This document shows positions 41,541-49,486 of a DNA stretch of 64,000 nucleotides, in pieces. The notes below the pieces were generated by a model. It ran no database searches. It had not been told where the DNA came from and was given only the letters and a program-made list of their open reading frames with translations. The first letter of the stretch is position 1; every line of letters starts with the position of its first letter. The position numbers and the translations under genes were made by a program. The DNA lies in the NCBI RefSeq assembly GCF_003096595.1, contig NZ_QEKO01000001.1:186001-250000 (forward strand). Reading direction: 5' to 3'. Origin of the DNA: Pusillimonas noertemannii. GTDB taxonomy: Bacteria; Pseudomonadota; Gammaproteobacteria; Burkholderiales; Burkholderiaceae_B.

Positions 41541-42401
41541 TCAGGTGCCGATCAATTCCATAAAGGCCTTGGCCATCAGGCCGTCGGCCGTGGCGAACGT
41601 GGTCAGGATCTCGAAGTGATTCAGGCCGGGGCCCACCAATGTGCGTGGGCTTAAGCCTTCGTCTTGCAGCTTGGCCACATATTCATCATGCTGGCGAATG
41701 AACTCGGGGGACTCGAGTTCGCCGCGTACGAGCAGCATCTTCAGCTTGCGATTCACGGCGTGGCGAATGGGGCTTAGGGCGAACACTTCCAGCGGTTCCA
41801 GCTTCAGGTATTCGCGCCGCTTCGAGTACGCAACAGGCTCAAGATCGTAGATTCCGCTGCATAGCATTACGCTTTGAACCAGCCCCGGAGCATGAGGCAG
41901 AAGCGCGTTCCAGTCCAGCCCTGCCAGGCATGCCGCCAGATGCGAGCCCGAAGAGTGGCTGGCCAGGTGGATTCGGGCCCCGGCGCCGAAAGTGGCGTGA
42001 TGATGGCTTATCCATGAAATGGCCGCGACAAGCTGATTCAACATGGGGAACAAACGGCCGCCCGTTGCCGGCGTGTTGTCGAAGTTCAGCGACACGTAGT
42101 TCAAGCCCTGCCGGGTAAGCCATTGGGCCGGGAAGGTGTAGTCTTGGGCCAGGCCGTCTTTCCATCCGCCGCCGTGTATGAATACGACTATGTCCTGGTC
42201 GGGACTGCGGGGCTTGAACCAGCAGCCGTATTCCGACGGGCCCTGGCCATACTGAAACCGCTCGCCGCCAAGCTCTGTCTCGACACGCCGGCTTTCTTCG
42301 GTGTACCAGCGCACGACTTCGCGCGCATTGGCCGCATACAGCGCCTGGTTATACCTTCGTTCAATCTCCGCGACACTAAGTGTTTTCCAGCTCATTGCCA
42401 T
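41541..42401 (-). CDS. Alpha/beta hydrolase, HSL/kynurenine-formamidase-like
   Basis: A 286-residue hydrolase: oxyanion HGGGWKDG at 76-83, nucleophile Ser150 in ASHSSGSHL, acid probably in VRGELESPEF (Glu rather than Asp), catalytic His in GLNHFEIL. The HGGGW and H-x-x-G pattern fits the carboxylesterase/kynurenine formamidase-like BD-FAE group, which hydrolyses aryl formamides and small esters. AAGGAG precedes the ATG. It converges on the VOC gene, so it is not in that operon. Confidence 0.88.
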   Translation of the reverse strand: MAMSWKTLSVAEIERRYNQALYAANAREVVRWYTEESRRVETELGGERFQYGQGPSEYGCWFKPRSPDQDIVVFIHGGGWKDGLAQDYTFPAQWLTRQGLNYVSLNFDNTPATGGRLFPMLNQLVAAISWISHHHATFGAGARIHLASHSSGSHLAACLAGLDWNALLPHAPGLVQSVMLCSGIYDLEPVAYSKRREYLKLEPLEVFALSPIRHAVNRKLKMLLVRGELESPEFIRQHDEYVAKLQDEGLSPRTLVGPGLNHFEILTTFATADGLMAKAFMELIGT

Positions 42402-42438
42402 TAAGGCTCCTTATCTGCGCCGGGGCGTTCCGGGTGGC

Positions 42439-43041
42439 TTAACGCAAAAACTCAAACAGGCTGATGATCCACACAACCTGCACCAGCAAGGCCAGGTACA
42501 CCAGCGCGATCTGGTATTTTTCCGATCTGATGAACAGCGCGGCGGTGGTGCCGGCGATGAACAAGCCCTGGCGCACGGGGTAGTCCCAGCCGTAAAGTTC
42601 CAGGTAATAGTCTTTGCCCTTCAGCAGGGTGTCGACCACATCGAGCACGAACAGCACCAGCAGGCCGCTGTAGAACCATTTGCGCCGCGCTTGGAAGTAG
42701 CCCCGGTAGCCGTTGTATTCGTCGATATGGTCGGGGAAAAGCATGGCGGCCAGCACCGCGAAAATGCCGGCATAAATAATAAGAAAGAAATACGCGGCAA
42801 ACGACCAGGACTGTATCTTTGCCAGCGAAAACTCGAACCACCAGAAGTGGATGATGAACAGCAGTACAAAAACCACCCAGGCCATATGCACCGAGTAGGG
42901 GCGCTCGCGCCCGGGGTGTTGCACGAAGCGTGTCATGCCCGTAACCAGCCTGGAAACGCTTATGCCCAGGATCATGCCGATGATGATGCGGATATGGACA
43001 AAGGTTTCGTGCGCGTTGGCGATGCTGGGAACGTCGTTCAT
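42439..43041 (-). CDS. Hypothetical polytopic membrane protein
   Basis: A 200-residue protein with about six hydrophobic helices, starting MNDVPSIANAHETFVHIRIIIGMILGISVSRLVTGM. The loop VQHPGRERPYSVHMAWVVF and the FPDHIDEYNGYRGYF segment are polar and Tyr/His-rich. I recognise no characterised family. The start at 43041 is chosen to avoid eight basic residues before the first helix. It lies just upstream (37 bp) of the hydrolase gene on the same strand, so they may be co-transcribed. Confidence 0.75.
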   Translation of the reverse strand: MNDVPSIANAHETFVHIRIIIGMILGISVSRLVTGMTRFVQHPGRERPYSVHMAWVVFVLLFIIHFWWFEFSLAKIQSWSFAAYFFLIIYAGIFAVLAAMLFPDHIDEYNGYRGYFQARRKWFYSGLLVLFVLDVVDTLLKGKDYYLELYGWDYPVRQGLFIAGTTAALFIRSEKYQIALVYLALLVQVVWIISLFEFLR

Positions 43042-43086
43042 GCGTAGGCGGTGTCCTCGGTGCAATCATGAAGTGCAAGGGGAATT

Positions 43087-43476
43087 CTACTCGTCTTTAC
43101 CATATTGTTCGTCATAGGATGCCGGAGTAAGAGCCTCGGGGGACAGGTCTTCAGTACGTTGCAGCAACGTGGAAAAAGGGACGAACTCAACCCAGGCCAC
43201 CACATCAAAATATTCGGCAATTCGTTGCAGCATCGCCATGGAGTATTTTCCGTAAGTCATGCTTTCCAGGCGTGCAATGGCTCCTTGCTTGGTTCCAATG
43301 CGCTCGGCCAGCTCGGCTTGCGAGAGGCCGGCTTTTTCTCGCATAAGGCGGATCTGAATCGCTATGCGTGTCATGGCGTTTTCTTGTGCCATGGACGTGC
43401 GATAAGCTCTGGACCGTAGCCGTTCAAGGCGCTTTCCGAACCTAGTCGATTTCGATTTCACGGAATCGGATTTCAT
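43087..43476 (-). CDS. XRE-type antitoxin
   Basis: A 129-residue HTH protein. After a basic N-terminal helix (KSKSTRFGKRLERLRSRAYR) comes a standard XRE domain, IRLMREKAGLSQAELAERIGTKQGAIARLESMTYGKYSMAMLQRIAEYFDV. Its first 35 bases overlap the toxin gene. It would neutralise the toxin and repress the pair. The acidic end (ASYDEQYGKDE) is typical of antitoxins. Confidence 0.82.
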   Translation of the reverse strand: MKSDSVKSKSTRFGKRLERLRSRAYRTSMAQENAMTRIAIQIRLMREKAGLSQAELAERIGTKQGAIARLESMTYGKYSMAMLQRIAEYFDVVAWVEFVPFSTLLQRTEDLSPEALTPASYDEQYGKDE

Positions 43477-43678
43477 ATATGCCTTTGCAATCAGGGTTCT
43501 GATGCCAAGCAAGTTTCCTGGCGTGTGGATCAACCCACATGCGGGGCGGTTGGTCTCTTAAATAGAGGGCACGTGCGTCGGCTGCAGCTTGGCCTGCAGG
43601 TTCAAGGGAGTAGTAGGCACTTGACCAGGCCCCTTCGCTCGTGCGCGGATCTATCCACTCAAAAATGCGGAATCGCAA
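43442..43678 (-). CDS. Probable RelE/Gp49-like toxin
   Basis: A 78-residue protein upstream of and overlapping an XRE antitoxin gene. The only family-like segment is RKLAWHQNPDCKGIYEIRFREI, which resembles the L-x-E-I-R-F core of Gp49/HigB-type RelE-fold toxins. TTG start preceded by GAGGTGG. The call rests mostly on gene order and overlap, not on strong motif identity. A CACA-TATT-TGTG dyad lies 18 bp upstream. Confidence 0.55.
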   Translation of the reverse strand: MRFRIFEWIDPRTSEGAWSSAYYSLEPAGQAAADARALYLRDQPPRMWVDPHARKLAWHQNPDCKGIYEIRFREIEID

Positions 43679-44016
43679 TCGACCACCTCATATTAACACA
43701 TATTTGTGATAACGAGCGAAATGCCGGCTATTGTCAGTCAAACAGTATGGGCACTTCTCCTGCCGCAGCAAGCCTGGAAAGTACGCATCTACCCCTCGTG
43801 CTTCGTCGAAAAATAACTATTTCCAGATGTTTTGATTATTCTGCAAAAGTTTCGTAATATCGTGCGCTGGCGAGTAGGCGGCGGGAGGCCGCGAAGGCAC
43901 ATGTTTCGCGCGAGCAGTACGAATCAAAAGACTAGCGGTAACGGCAGCGGTAGCAACGGCAGCCGTTCCGCAAACAGCATCCGAAGCACCCGAGCGCGGC
44001 GCTCGCAGGGGGTGCA
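43679..44016. promoter_or_regulatory. Divergent intergenic region, toxin-antitoxin / CHASE2 operon
   Basis: 338 bp without a supported gene. Near the toxin start is a dyad CACA-TATT-TGTG (43697-43708), a likely antitoxin operator. The middle (43810-43860) is AT-rich and could hold the CHASE2 operon promoter. A GCAGGGGGTG ribosome site precedes ATG 44017. Confidence 0.4.
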
Positions 44017-45459
44017 ATGAAGCGGTTCTGGGCGTACGTGCTGCTGATCATGGCGTTCGCGCACCTGACGCTGAACTATTCACCGTTGGGGCTTAGCAAC
44101 CGGGCCGACAAATACCTGCAAGACCTTTTCAACACGTATGCCGGCAGCATGGTCTACGGCGCGCCGCAGGAAGACATTACGGTACTGCTGCTTACGGACG
44201 AGGCACTGGAAACGCACCAGCGCGGGCACTGGCCGGCCAGCTACGATTTCCATGGCAAGGTGCTGAACACACTGCTTCATGAAAAGCCCAGGGCTGTTTT
44301 CATCGATTTCCTTTGGGTGAGCCGGCGGCCTGAAGCGGCCACTCACGGCCCACGCGACGGCGACTATCTCATCAAGGTTCTGCAGCGCTATAAAAGCGCC
44401 GGCATTCCCGTGTATCTGGCCTGGACGCCCGCGGTAAAGCAGAACTGGCCCGAACTGGAACAAGGATTGGCCAGGCCCGTGGGGGCCGAGCTGGACATCG
44501 ACCCGGTGGACTTTGTTTCCCGAACGTATCCGGCCGCTGTCGGTGCCGACATGCAGACACCGGCTTTCCGGATCGCGCAAGATCTCCGGCCCGGCCTGTT
44601 CCCGCAGAAGCCGACCGAACCGATGGATGTCTTCTGGGGCACCTCGCCCAACGAGAAGAACAAGTGGATGAAGGCCAAGAAGCACGAAACCGGCCTGGTG
44701 GACACGGCTCTTGATGGCTTTTCAGGCGTGAAGACACCTGTTCCGTTCAACACCACCTTGTACGTGCGCGACCTGCTGCACCAGGTGGCCGAAACGCGGG
44801 AGAAGGTGCGGGAACAGGCGGCCGCCCTTATGAAGGACAAGATCGTTCTGTACGGCGCCAACCTTACAGGGGTGAATGACCTGATCTTCACGCCCACCCG
44901 GGACATTCTGCCAGGCGTATACCTGCACGCCATGGCGCTGGACAACCTGCTGCATTGGGGGCCCGAGTACAAATCGGCCCTGGGCTCAGGCCTGCTGGCG
45001 AACAAGTGGTGGCATGCCTTGTGGAACCTGTTGATTGTGCTGCCTGTGGCCCTGCTGCTGGCGCTGTTCCACCGGCGGCCAGGCCATGACACACCCGGCG
45101 GCCCCGAGGCGGGCAAGGCCGGCGAAGGCGCGGCAAAGCCGACCCTTCGATCGTGCCTGGACCTGCCGCGGGCATGGCGAACGAGAATCTGGGCTCTTTT
45201 CGACCGGCACAGGGTGCTTGGCAAGCTGTGCATCATGCTCACCCTGGCTTGCTGGTTCGCCGTGTGGGGGGCCGTCGAATTCTTCTACTTCAACATCTCG
45301 GCCGGCACGGTGGCCGGCTACCTGGCGTTCTTAACCCTGGGTTTTTTTCTGGACAAGATCGGCATGGTCGACTGGCTTATCGACAGCATGTTCATGCGGA
45401 TCAGAAATGCCTGCGGGCGGCTTGCACGCGCGCCAAGGCGTCATCAACCACGAGCATAG
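44017..45459 (+). CDS. CHASE2-domain membrane protein without output domain
   Basis: A 480-residue protein: N-terminal signal anchor (residues 1-25), then a large CHASE2 domain in the periplasm (about 30-320; ITVLLLTDEALE, ARAVFIDFLWVSRR-like, KDKIVLYGANLTGVNDLIFTPTRDILPGVYLHAMALDNLL), then three to four hydrophobic helices (about 340-365, 405-450). CHASE2 is a sensor module usually fused to adenylate cyclases, kinases or diguanylate cyclases. Here only a short basic tail (CGRLARAPRRHQPRA) follows. It heads a three-gene operon with a small secreted protein and an M48 lipoprotein, so its signal may pass through those partners. That is inference. Confidence 0.85.
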   Translation: MKRFWAYVLLIMAFAHLTLNYSPLGLSNRADKYLQDLFNTYAGSMVYGAPQEDITVLLLTDEALETHQRGHWPASYDFHGKVLNTLLHEKPRAVFIDFLWVSRRPEAATHGPRDGDYLIKVLQRYKSAGIPVYLAWTPAVKQNWPELEQGLARPVGAELDIDPVDFVSRTYPAAVGADMQTPAFRIAQDLRPGLFPQKPTEPMDVFWGTSPNEKNKWMKAKKHETGLVDTALDGFSGVKTPVPFNTTLYVRDLLHQVAETREKVREQAAALMKDKIVLYGANLTGVNDLIFTPTRDILPGVYLHAMALDNLLHWGPEYKSALGSGLLANKWWHALWNLLIVLPVALLLALFHRRPGHDTPGGPEAGKAGEGAAKPTLRSCLDLPRAWRTRIWALFDRHRVLGKLCIMLTLACWFAVWGAVEFFYFNISAGTVAGYLAFLTLGFFLDKIGMVDWLIDSMFMRIRNACGRLARAPRRHQPRA

Positions 45460-45469
45460 GAACAAGCTT

Positions 45470-45832
45470 ATGAAACGGGACATCAAGAGGTTTGGGCTGG
45501 CACTGGCGATAGCGGCCTTGTGCCATTCCGCGGCGGCCGCGGACCTGAAGATCTCCGCCCTGGCCGCGGATTCCACAGAACTTGATCTGTTCAGTCCCGC
45601 CGCCGACGGCGCCTACATTAAAAGCGTGGACCAGTCGGCGCTGAAGTTTCCCATTGCGATTCTCGAAGACCGCAATGGCGGCTTTGTCGTCAGGCTCGAC
45701 GGCAAGAAGTACTATGTGAACGCCTCTGACGTGGTCGCGAACAATGCCTACGACGTAACGGCCGGTTGCGACAATACATTTACCACCGAGCTTGTTGGTG
45801 CAACGCGCGGCATAGCGGGCAAGGGGTGTTGA
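45470..45832 (+). CDS. Small secreted protein of unknown function
   Basis: A 120-residue protein with a signal peptide (KRDIKRFGLALAIAALCHSAAAADL). The mature part, about 95 residues, is predicted to be beta-rich, with FPIAILEDRNGGFVVRLDGKKYYVNASDVVANN and two cysteines near the end (AGCDNTFT and GKGC) that could pair. Start 45470 has AGGAAC upstream, 11 bp after the CHASE2 gene; it ends 2 bp before the M48 gene. I know no family for it; SH3-like is a guess. Confidence 0.75.
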   Translation: MKRDIKRFGLALAIAALCHSAAAADLKISALAADSTELDLFSPAADGAYIKSVDQSALKFPIAILEDRNGGFVVRLDGKKYYVNASDVVANNAYDVTAGCDNTFTTELVGATRGIAGKGC

Positions 45833-45834
45833 AC

Positions 45835-47367
45835 ATGCATCGACTGCTGTTTGCATGCGCTGCGGCCATTCTGTTGTCGGGTTGCGAAACCCTGGGCACC
45901 ACCCCGCGCTGGATGCCCATGGCGTTGAACAACGACACCCCCTATCTGCAGCAGCTGACGCCCGAGAAGGCCAAGGCGCCTTCGGACGACGGCGATGTCC
46001 AGGAAGACGTCCGAAAAATGCAAAGCCTGGGCCTGGGGCTGGTGTATCACCCAGAACTTGAGCAACTTTTGAATGATGAGTTGCAGCGCATCAAAGACGC
46101 ATCGGGCTTTGCCCAGGTTCCCGGCCGAGTCTTCATTCTGGCCTCGCCAACGATGAATGCGTTGACCACGGACGAAGGCAATATCTACGTACCCATCGGC
46201 ATGCTGATGGACATCCAAAGCATGGACGAAGTCGATGCCCTGCTGGCGCACGAGTTCGCTCATACCGTCTTGTCGCACACCGACACCGACATGCTGAAGG
46301 AAATCCAGAAAAAGGGCACCGCCGCCTACGCCATGGTCAATCGGCTGGGCATGGACGCCGGCAACGCCGACAGCGTCGCCCGTCGCATACGCAACGGTGT
46401 TGCGCTGTACATGGCCACTGAGAAAGTCATCAGTCCCACCTGGAGCCGCACGCAGGAAACCGACGCGGACAAGCTCGGCGTCGACTTCCTGGTGCAGGCC
46501 GGCCGCAACGTAAATGGCATGACGGCTTTGCTGGGCCGGTTGGACCAGTGGGACAAGATCAACGCCAAATTGCGCGAAAATGACAAGCCCAAGCAAAGCA
46601 TGCTGGTGGCGGCTGCAAGCAGCCAGTTCGCCCAGAATGAATGGCAGGCCCTGTTCATACAAGCGCTCGATCCGGTCGGCCGGCAGATCGAAGACGGCAT
46701 TGCCCAGGCCGGCCACACCCATTTGGGCCCCGAAGAGCGGCTGAACGACGTCAACGAATACGTACGCGTGCATTATCGCAAGGCGGCGCGCCCCGCCGTG
46801 GACAGCAAGACCTGGCGCAAAGTGGCCCACAGCCAGAAAAGCAAGCGCCTGGCCCAAAGCGTGGCGCAGTCGCACACTGCCTTCCGTTCGGTCAGCCAGG
46901 GCAAAAGCAGCGCCGCAAGCAACGCACTGGCAAAGGCCAGGCATCGTGACGTAAACGGCCAGACCTTCTATCAGCTTGCCCTGGCCACGGTGGCCGAAGA
47001 CCGGGGGCGCAGCAAGGAGGTGCTTGCCCTGGCCGATGCCTCGGCCGCCAACGCCTACCCCTCGTATCGCCTGCAGGTCATGGCACAGCAAGCCAAGGCG
47101 CGCCAAGCCGGAGGCAAGGCCGACAGTGCAGAGCTGAAAGCCCTGTATGAGCAATTCGACGTGTACGGCCGCCCTGCGGAGTTCTACTACGACCTGATCC
47201 GGCTTGCAGACACAACGGACAACGTGGGCCTTAAGGTAGAGCTGGCCGTGCGCTGCCAGGCCGCCTACTTTGGTGACGCCAATGCGTGCTCATCGGGCCA
47301 AAAGCAGGCCGAAGCCAAGCAGGAAACTGGGCTGGTCGACGGCTTGCTGGGTATTTTTGGAAAGTAG
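45835..47367 (+). CDS. M48 family metalloprotease lipoprotein (BepA/LoiP-like)
   Basis: A 510-residue lipoprotein. The lipobox ILLSGC puts the lipidated Cys at 17. Zinc motif HEFAH gives His139, Glu140 and His143, and the third ligand is Glu208 in QETDADKLG, as in M48 proteases. The C-terminal 220 residues are helical and Ala-rich (repeat-like, TPR-type character), as in BepA, which degrades or folds misassembled outer-membrane proteins. Anchored in the periplasm, it could process envelope proteins. It is the last gene of the CHASE2 operon. Start 45835 is set by the signal peptide. Confidence 0.92.
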   Translation: MHRLLFACAAAILLSGCETLGTTPRWMPMALNNDTPYLQQLTPEKAKAPSDDGDVQEDVRKMQSLGLGLVYHPELEQLLNDELQRIKDASGFAQVPGRVFILASPTMNALTTDEGNIYVPIGMLMDIQSMDEVDALLAHEFAHTVLSHTDTDMLKEIQKKGTAAYAMVNRLGMDAGNADSVARRIRNGVALYMATEKVISPTWSRTQETDADKLGVDFLVQAGRNVNGMTALLGRLDQWDKINAKLRENDKPKQSMLVAAASSQFAQNEWQALFIQALDPVGRQIEDGIAQAGHTHLGPEERLNDVNEYVRVHYRKAARPAVDSKTWRKVAHSQKSKRLAQSVAQSHTAFRSVSQGKSSAASNALAKARHRDVNGQTFYQLALATVAEDRGRSKEVLALADASAANAYPSYRLQVMAQQAKARQAGGKADSAELKALYEQFDVYGRPAEFYYDLIRLADTTDNVGLKVELAVRCQAAYFGDANACSSGQKQAEAKQETGLVDGLLGIFGK

Positions 47368-47388
47368 GGCTTGTGTAGTATGGGGTAA

Positions 47389-47763
47389 TTACGCAAGCTC
47401 AAGCTGCGGCGTCAGGTGCATGTCTACATGGATATCATCGAAAGGGCACAGCAGGGCGCCGCTTTCGGTTTTTTCAAGCAGACCAAGTGCGACCAGGACC
47501 TGAGCGTCTTCATGGACGCGCTTTACGCCTCGCTCGAGTCGCCGAGCCAGTTCGCGTACCCCTACAACGCCGCTGCCCATCATCTCTCGAATCATGTCCC
47601 AGCGGCGCTCGGTAAGTTGACCGAAAAACGCCGCAGGCGATTCAAAGTTGAGGCTTTCGCCTTGGTATTTTCCAGTGGCCGTCGCGGCCTTGGCGCGCGT
47701 TCCTGCTGCGCGTAGCGCCACCTGCCAGTTTTGCCCGGTTGAAATTGTGAGTGTGCGCTTCAT
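47389..47763 (-). CDS. TumA-type HTH antitoxin
   Basis: A 124-residue protein with a winged-helix-like region, RWDMIREMMGSGVVGVRELARRLERGVKRVHEDAQVLVALGLLEKTESGALLCPFDDIHVDM, typical of the HVO_A0114-like regulators found with TumE toxins. It overlaps the toxin gene by ATGA. Repeats of GTTGTCAAG upstream of the toxin are candidate operators. Confidence 0.82.
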   Translation of the reverse strand: MKRTLTISTGQNWQVALRAAGTRAKAATATGKYQGESLNFESPAAFFGQLTERRWDMIREMMGSGVVGVRELARRLERGVKRVHEDAQVLVALGLLEKTESGALLCPFDDIHVDMHLTPQLELA

Positions 47764-48047
47764 AGCTGCCCCCTTCGCTTCTCAACTTCAGCGATGAAGT
47801 CTTCAATCAATCGTTCGATGCCACGGAAGTGGTAAGGAAATTCCGCACCATCCAGATGCATGTGATCGCCCTTATTCCGTTCATTATCAAAGCCGACAAC
47901 GCGTTCGCCGTTGCGGATATAGACCAGCCGATACTTGAAACCGTGGGTTGTGGGAGGTATGGATTCTGGGACTTTCCAGATTTTTAGCTGCAAGATAGCT
48001 CCGTTCCGTGCCACAGTCTTGTGGTCAAGAAGCAACTGGGCTTTCAT
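47760..48047 (-). CDS. TumE family (DUF6516) toxin
   Basis: A 95-residue protein: MKAQLLLDHKTVARNGAILQLKIWKVPE, then FKYRLVYIRNGERVVGFDNERNKGDHMHLDGAEFPYHFRGIERLIEDF. The G-x-R-V-V-G-F-D-N-E-x-x-K-G-x-H-x-H run is the signature of the DUF6516/TumE family, predicted RNA-targeting toxins. ATG 48047 is the start; 38 further codons upstream are open but lack support. Confidence 0.85.
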   Translation of the reverse strand: MKAQLLLDHKTVARNGAILQLKIWKVPESIPPTTHGFKYRLVYIRNGERVVGFDNERNKGDHMHLDGAEFPYHFRGIERLIEDFIAEVEKRRGQL

Positions 48048-48075
48048 GTTGTCAAGTATGACTACGCTATCGTTT

Positions 48076-48093
48076 GTTGTCAAGAGCGACAAC
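48076..48093. promoter_or_regulatory. Candidate operator of the TumE/TumA pair
   Basis: Inverted repeat GTTGTC-AAGAGC-GACAAC with perfect 6-bp arms, 29 bp upstream of the toxin start. The half-site GTTGTCAAG recurs at 48049-48057. The spacing (27 bp) would place two regulator molecules on about the same DNA face. No experimental support. Confidence 0.45.
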
Positions 48094-48299
48094 ATTGGAG
48101 CGAATGTGGGAGGGGTGAATAGGCGGGGCCATGACATCTCCATGAAGAGTGACAAGATCATATGGCCATACTGTACGTAGCCGGCGGCCGCACAGCTATC
48201 AAGAAACGCAAAAATATCCTACGGCAAGCGCTGCACTACTATTGCGGCTGCACCCTCGCCCCGCGACGGAAAAATGAATCTTCAGGCACCGTATTAGAC

Positions 48300-49466
48300 A
48301 TGAAGAAGCAAACAAAGGAAGAGATGGAATCCCCAGCAGAAGAGCCCAAAACACCCTTCCCCCCATGGGCCACGGTAAAACTGAAGCCCGCGGTTTCGCT
48401 GGCGATCGTCGCACACGCCATCGCCGCGTTCATTCTGTTCTTCTATTTGAAGCTGATAGGCTGGCCGGAGCTGCTGCAGGCCTCCATTACTTCTGAAAAA
48501 GGCCTGGCGCTCATCCTGATCTTCCTGGCCATTACCGTGGTTGCGGTGGCCATTATTTTCTACAGCGCCTCGTACTGCCTGTTCATGGCCTCGAGCCTGT
48601 TCAGCAACCCCAAAGACATGCCGGCCAGCCATTGGGTGCAGGTACTGTGCATACACGTAGCCTGGCTGATATTGCTGGGGCTGACCCTTTGGGGCAGCAT
48701 GATCGATGCAGACCCCGGCAACGTATTTTGGGAGCGGGCCTTGCGCTGGTGCGCCGACCACCTGAGCTTGCTGATGGGCGTCTTTCTAGCGCTTGGCGTG
48801 GCGCTGTCGGTCATTACCTATAGGGTTAAGCACAGGTACAGACGGCGCACCAAACAAGAACTGGCTGTTCATGCACTATTTGGCTTCTTGGTGGCTTTTT
48901 CGTCGGTGCTTTCCACCTTGATCGTGTGGATGGCCATAAAGCTTCAAGGCTCTGGCTTGCCGCAGAACACGCCGTGGCAGGCGGTATACCTGACATTTGC
49001 GCTTACCCTGCCCAGCATTTTCATTGGCATGGTGCAGCTAAGCATCTATAAAAGCACGGGCAACATCAACAAAGCCTTAAGCGCTGCCGGGCTTATCGCC
49101 ATGGTCATCCTGGTAAGCCTGTTCTCCTTGCTTCCCCGATACACGGCGTTTCCCATTACCATGGCGGCATTGCGATCGGTAGGGGTCTATTCCACAGAGC
49201 CCGCCACGTTTCAACTGCTTGATATAAAGCAGCGAGACATATACCAGGGCCTGGGGTTCAAACACCAAGGCGAGCCCCTGCAGGCGGGGTCCGATGTATA
49301 TTTCGAAGGCTATGTACGATACCGGTTTGCAGACGTGCTGCTGCTTTGCACAAGCAGCTTTGATCCGCTGCAGGGCGATCTGGAAGAAGAGCTGAAAAAG
49401 AAAGGGAAGGGCTGCATTCTGACTGAGAAGGGAGAAGTCAGGCGCGTGCAGTGGGCGGGTGAGTAG
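48300..49466 (+). CDS. Hypothetical polytopic membrane protein
   Basis: A 388-residue protein with about eight hydrophobic helices between residues 25 and 300 and a soluble C-terminal domain of about 90 residues (PATFQLLDIKQRDIYQGLGFKHQGEPLQAGSDVYFEGYVRYRFADVLLLCTSS). The N-terminus is charged and Pro-rich. I do not recognise a family. Start 48300 (MKKQTKEEM) is set because the open frame upstream overlaps the toxin-antitoxin promoter. A scarred fragment of this same gene recurs at 62419-62461 next to the second Rpn copy. Confidence 0.75.
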   Translation: MKKQTKEEMESPAEEPKTPFPPWATVKLKPAVSLAIVAHAIAAFILFFYLKLIGWPELLQASITSEKGLALILIFLAITVVAVAIIFYSASYCLFMASSLFSNPKDMPASHWVQVLCIHVAWLILLGLTLWGSMIDADPGNVFWERALRWCADHLSLLMGVFLALGVALSVITYRVKHRYRRRTKQELAVHALFGFLVAFSSVLSTLIVWMAIKLQGSGLPQNTPWQAVYLTFALTLPSIFIGMVQLSIYKSTGNINKALSAAGLIAMVILVSLFSLLPRYTAFPITMAALRSVGVYSTEPATFQLLDIKQRDIYQGLGFKHQGEPLQAGSDVYFEGYVRYRFADVLLLCTSSFDPLQGDLEEELKKKGKGCILTEKGEVRRVQWAGE

Positions 49467-49486
49467 TTGGTGCTTCACCCGCTTCG

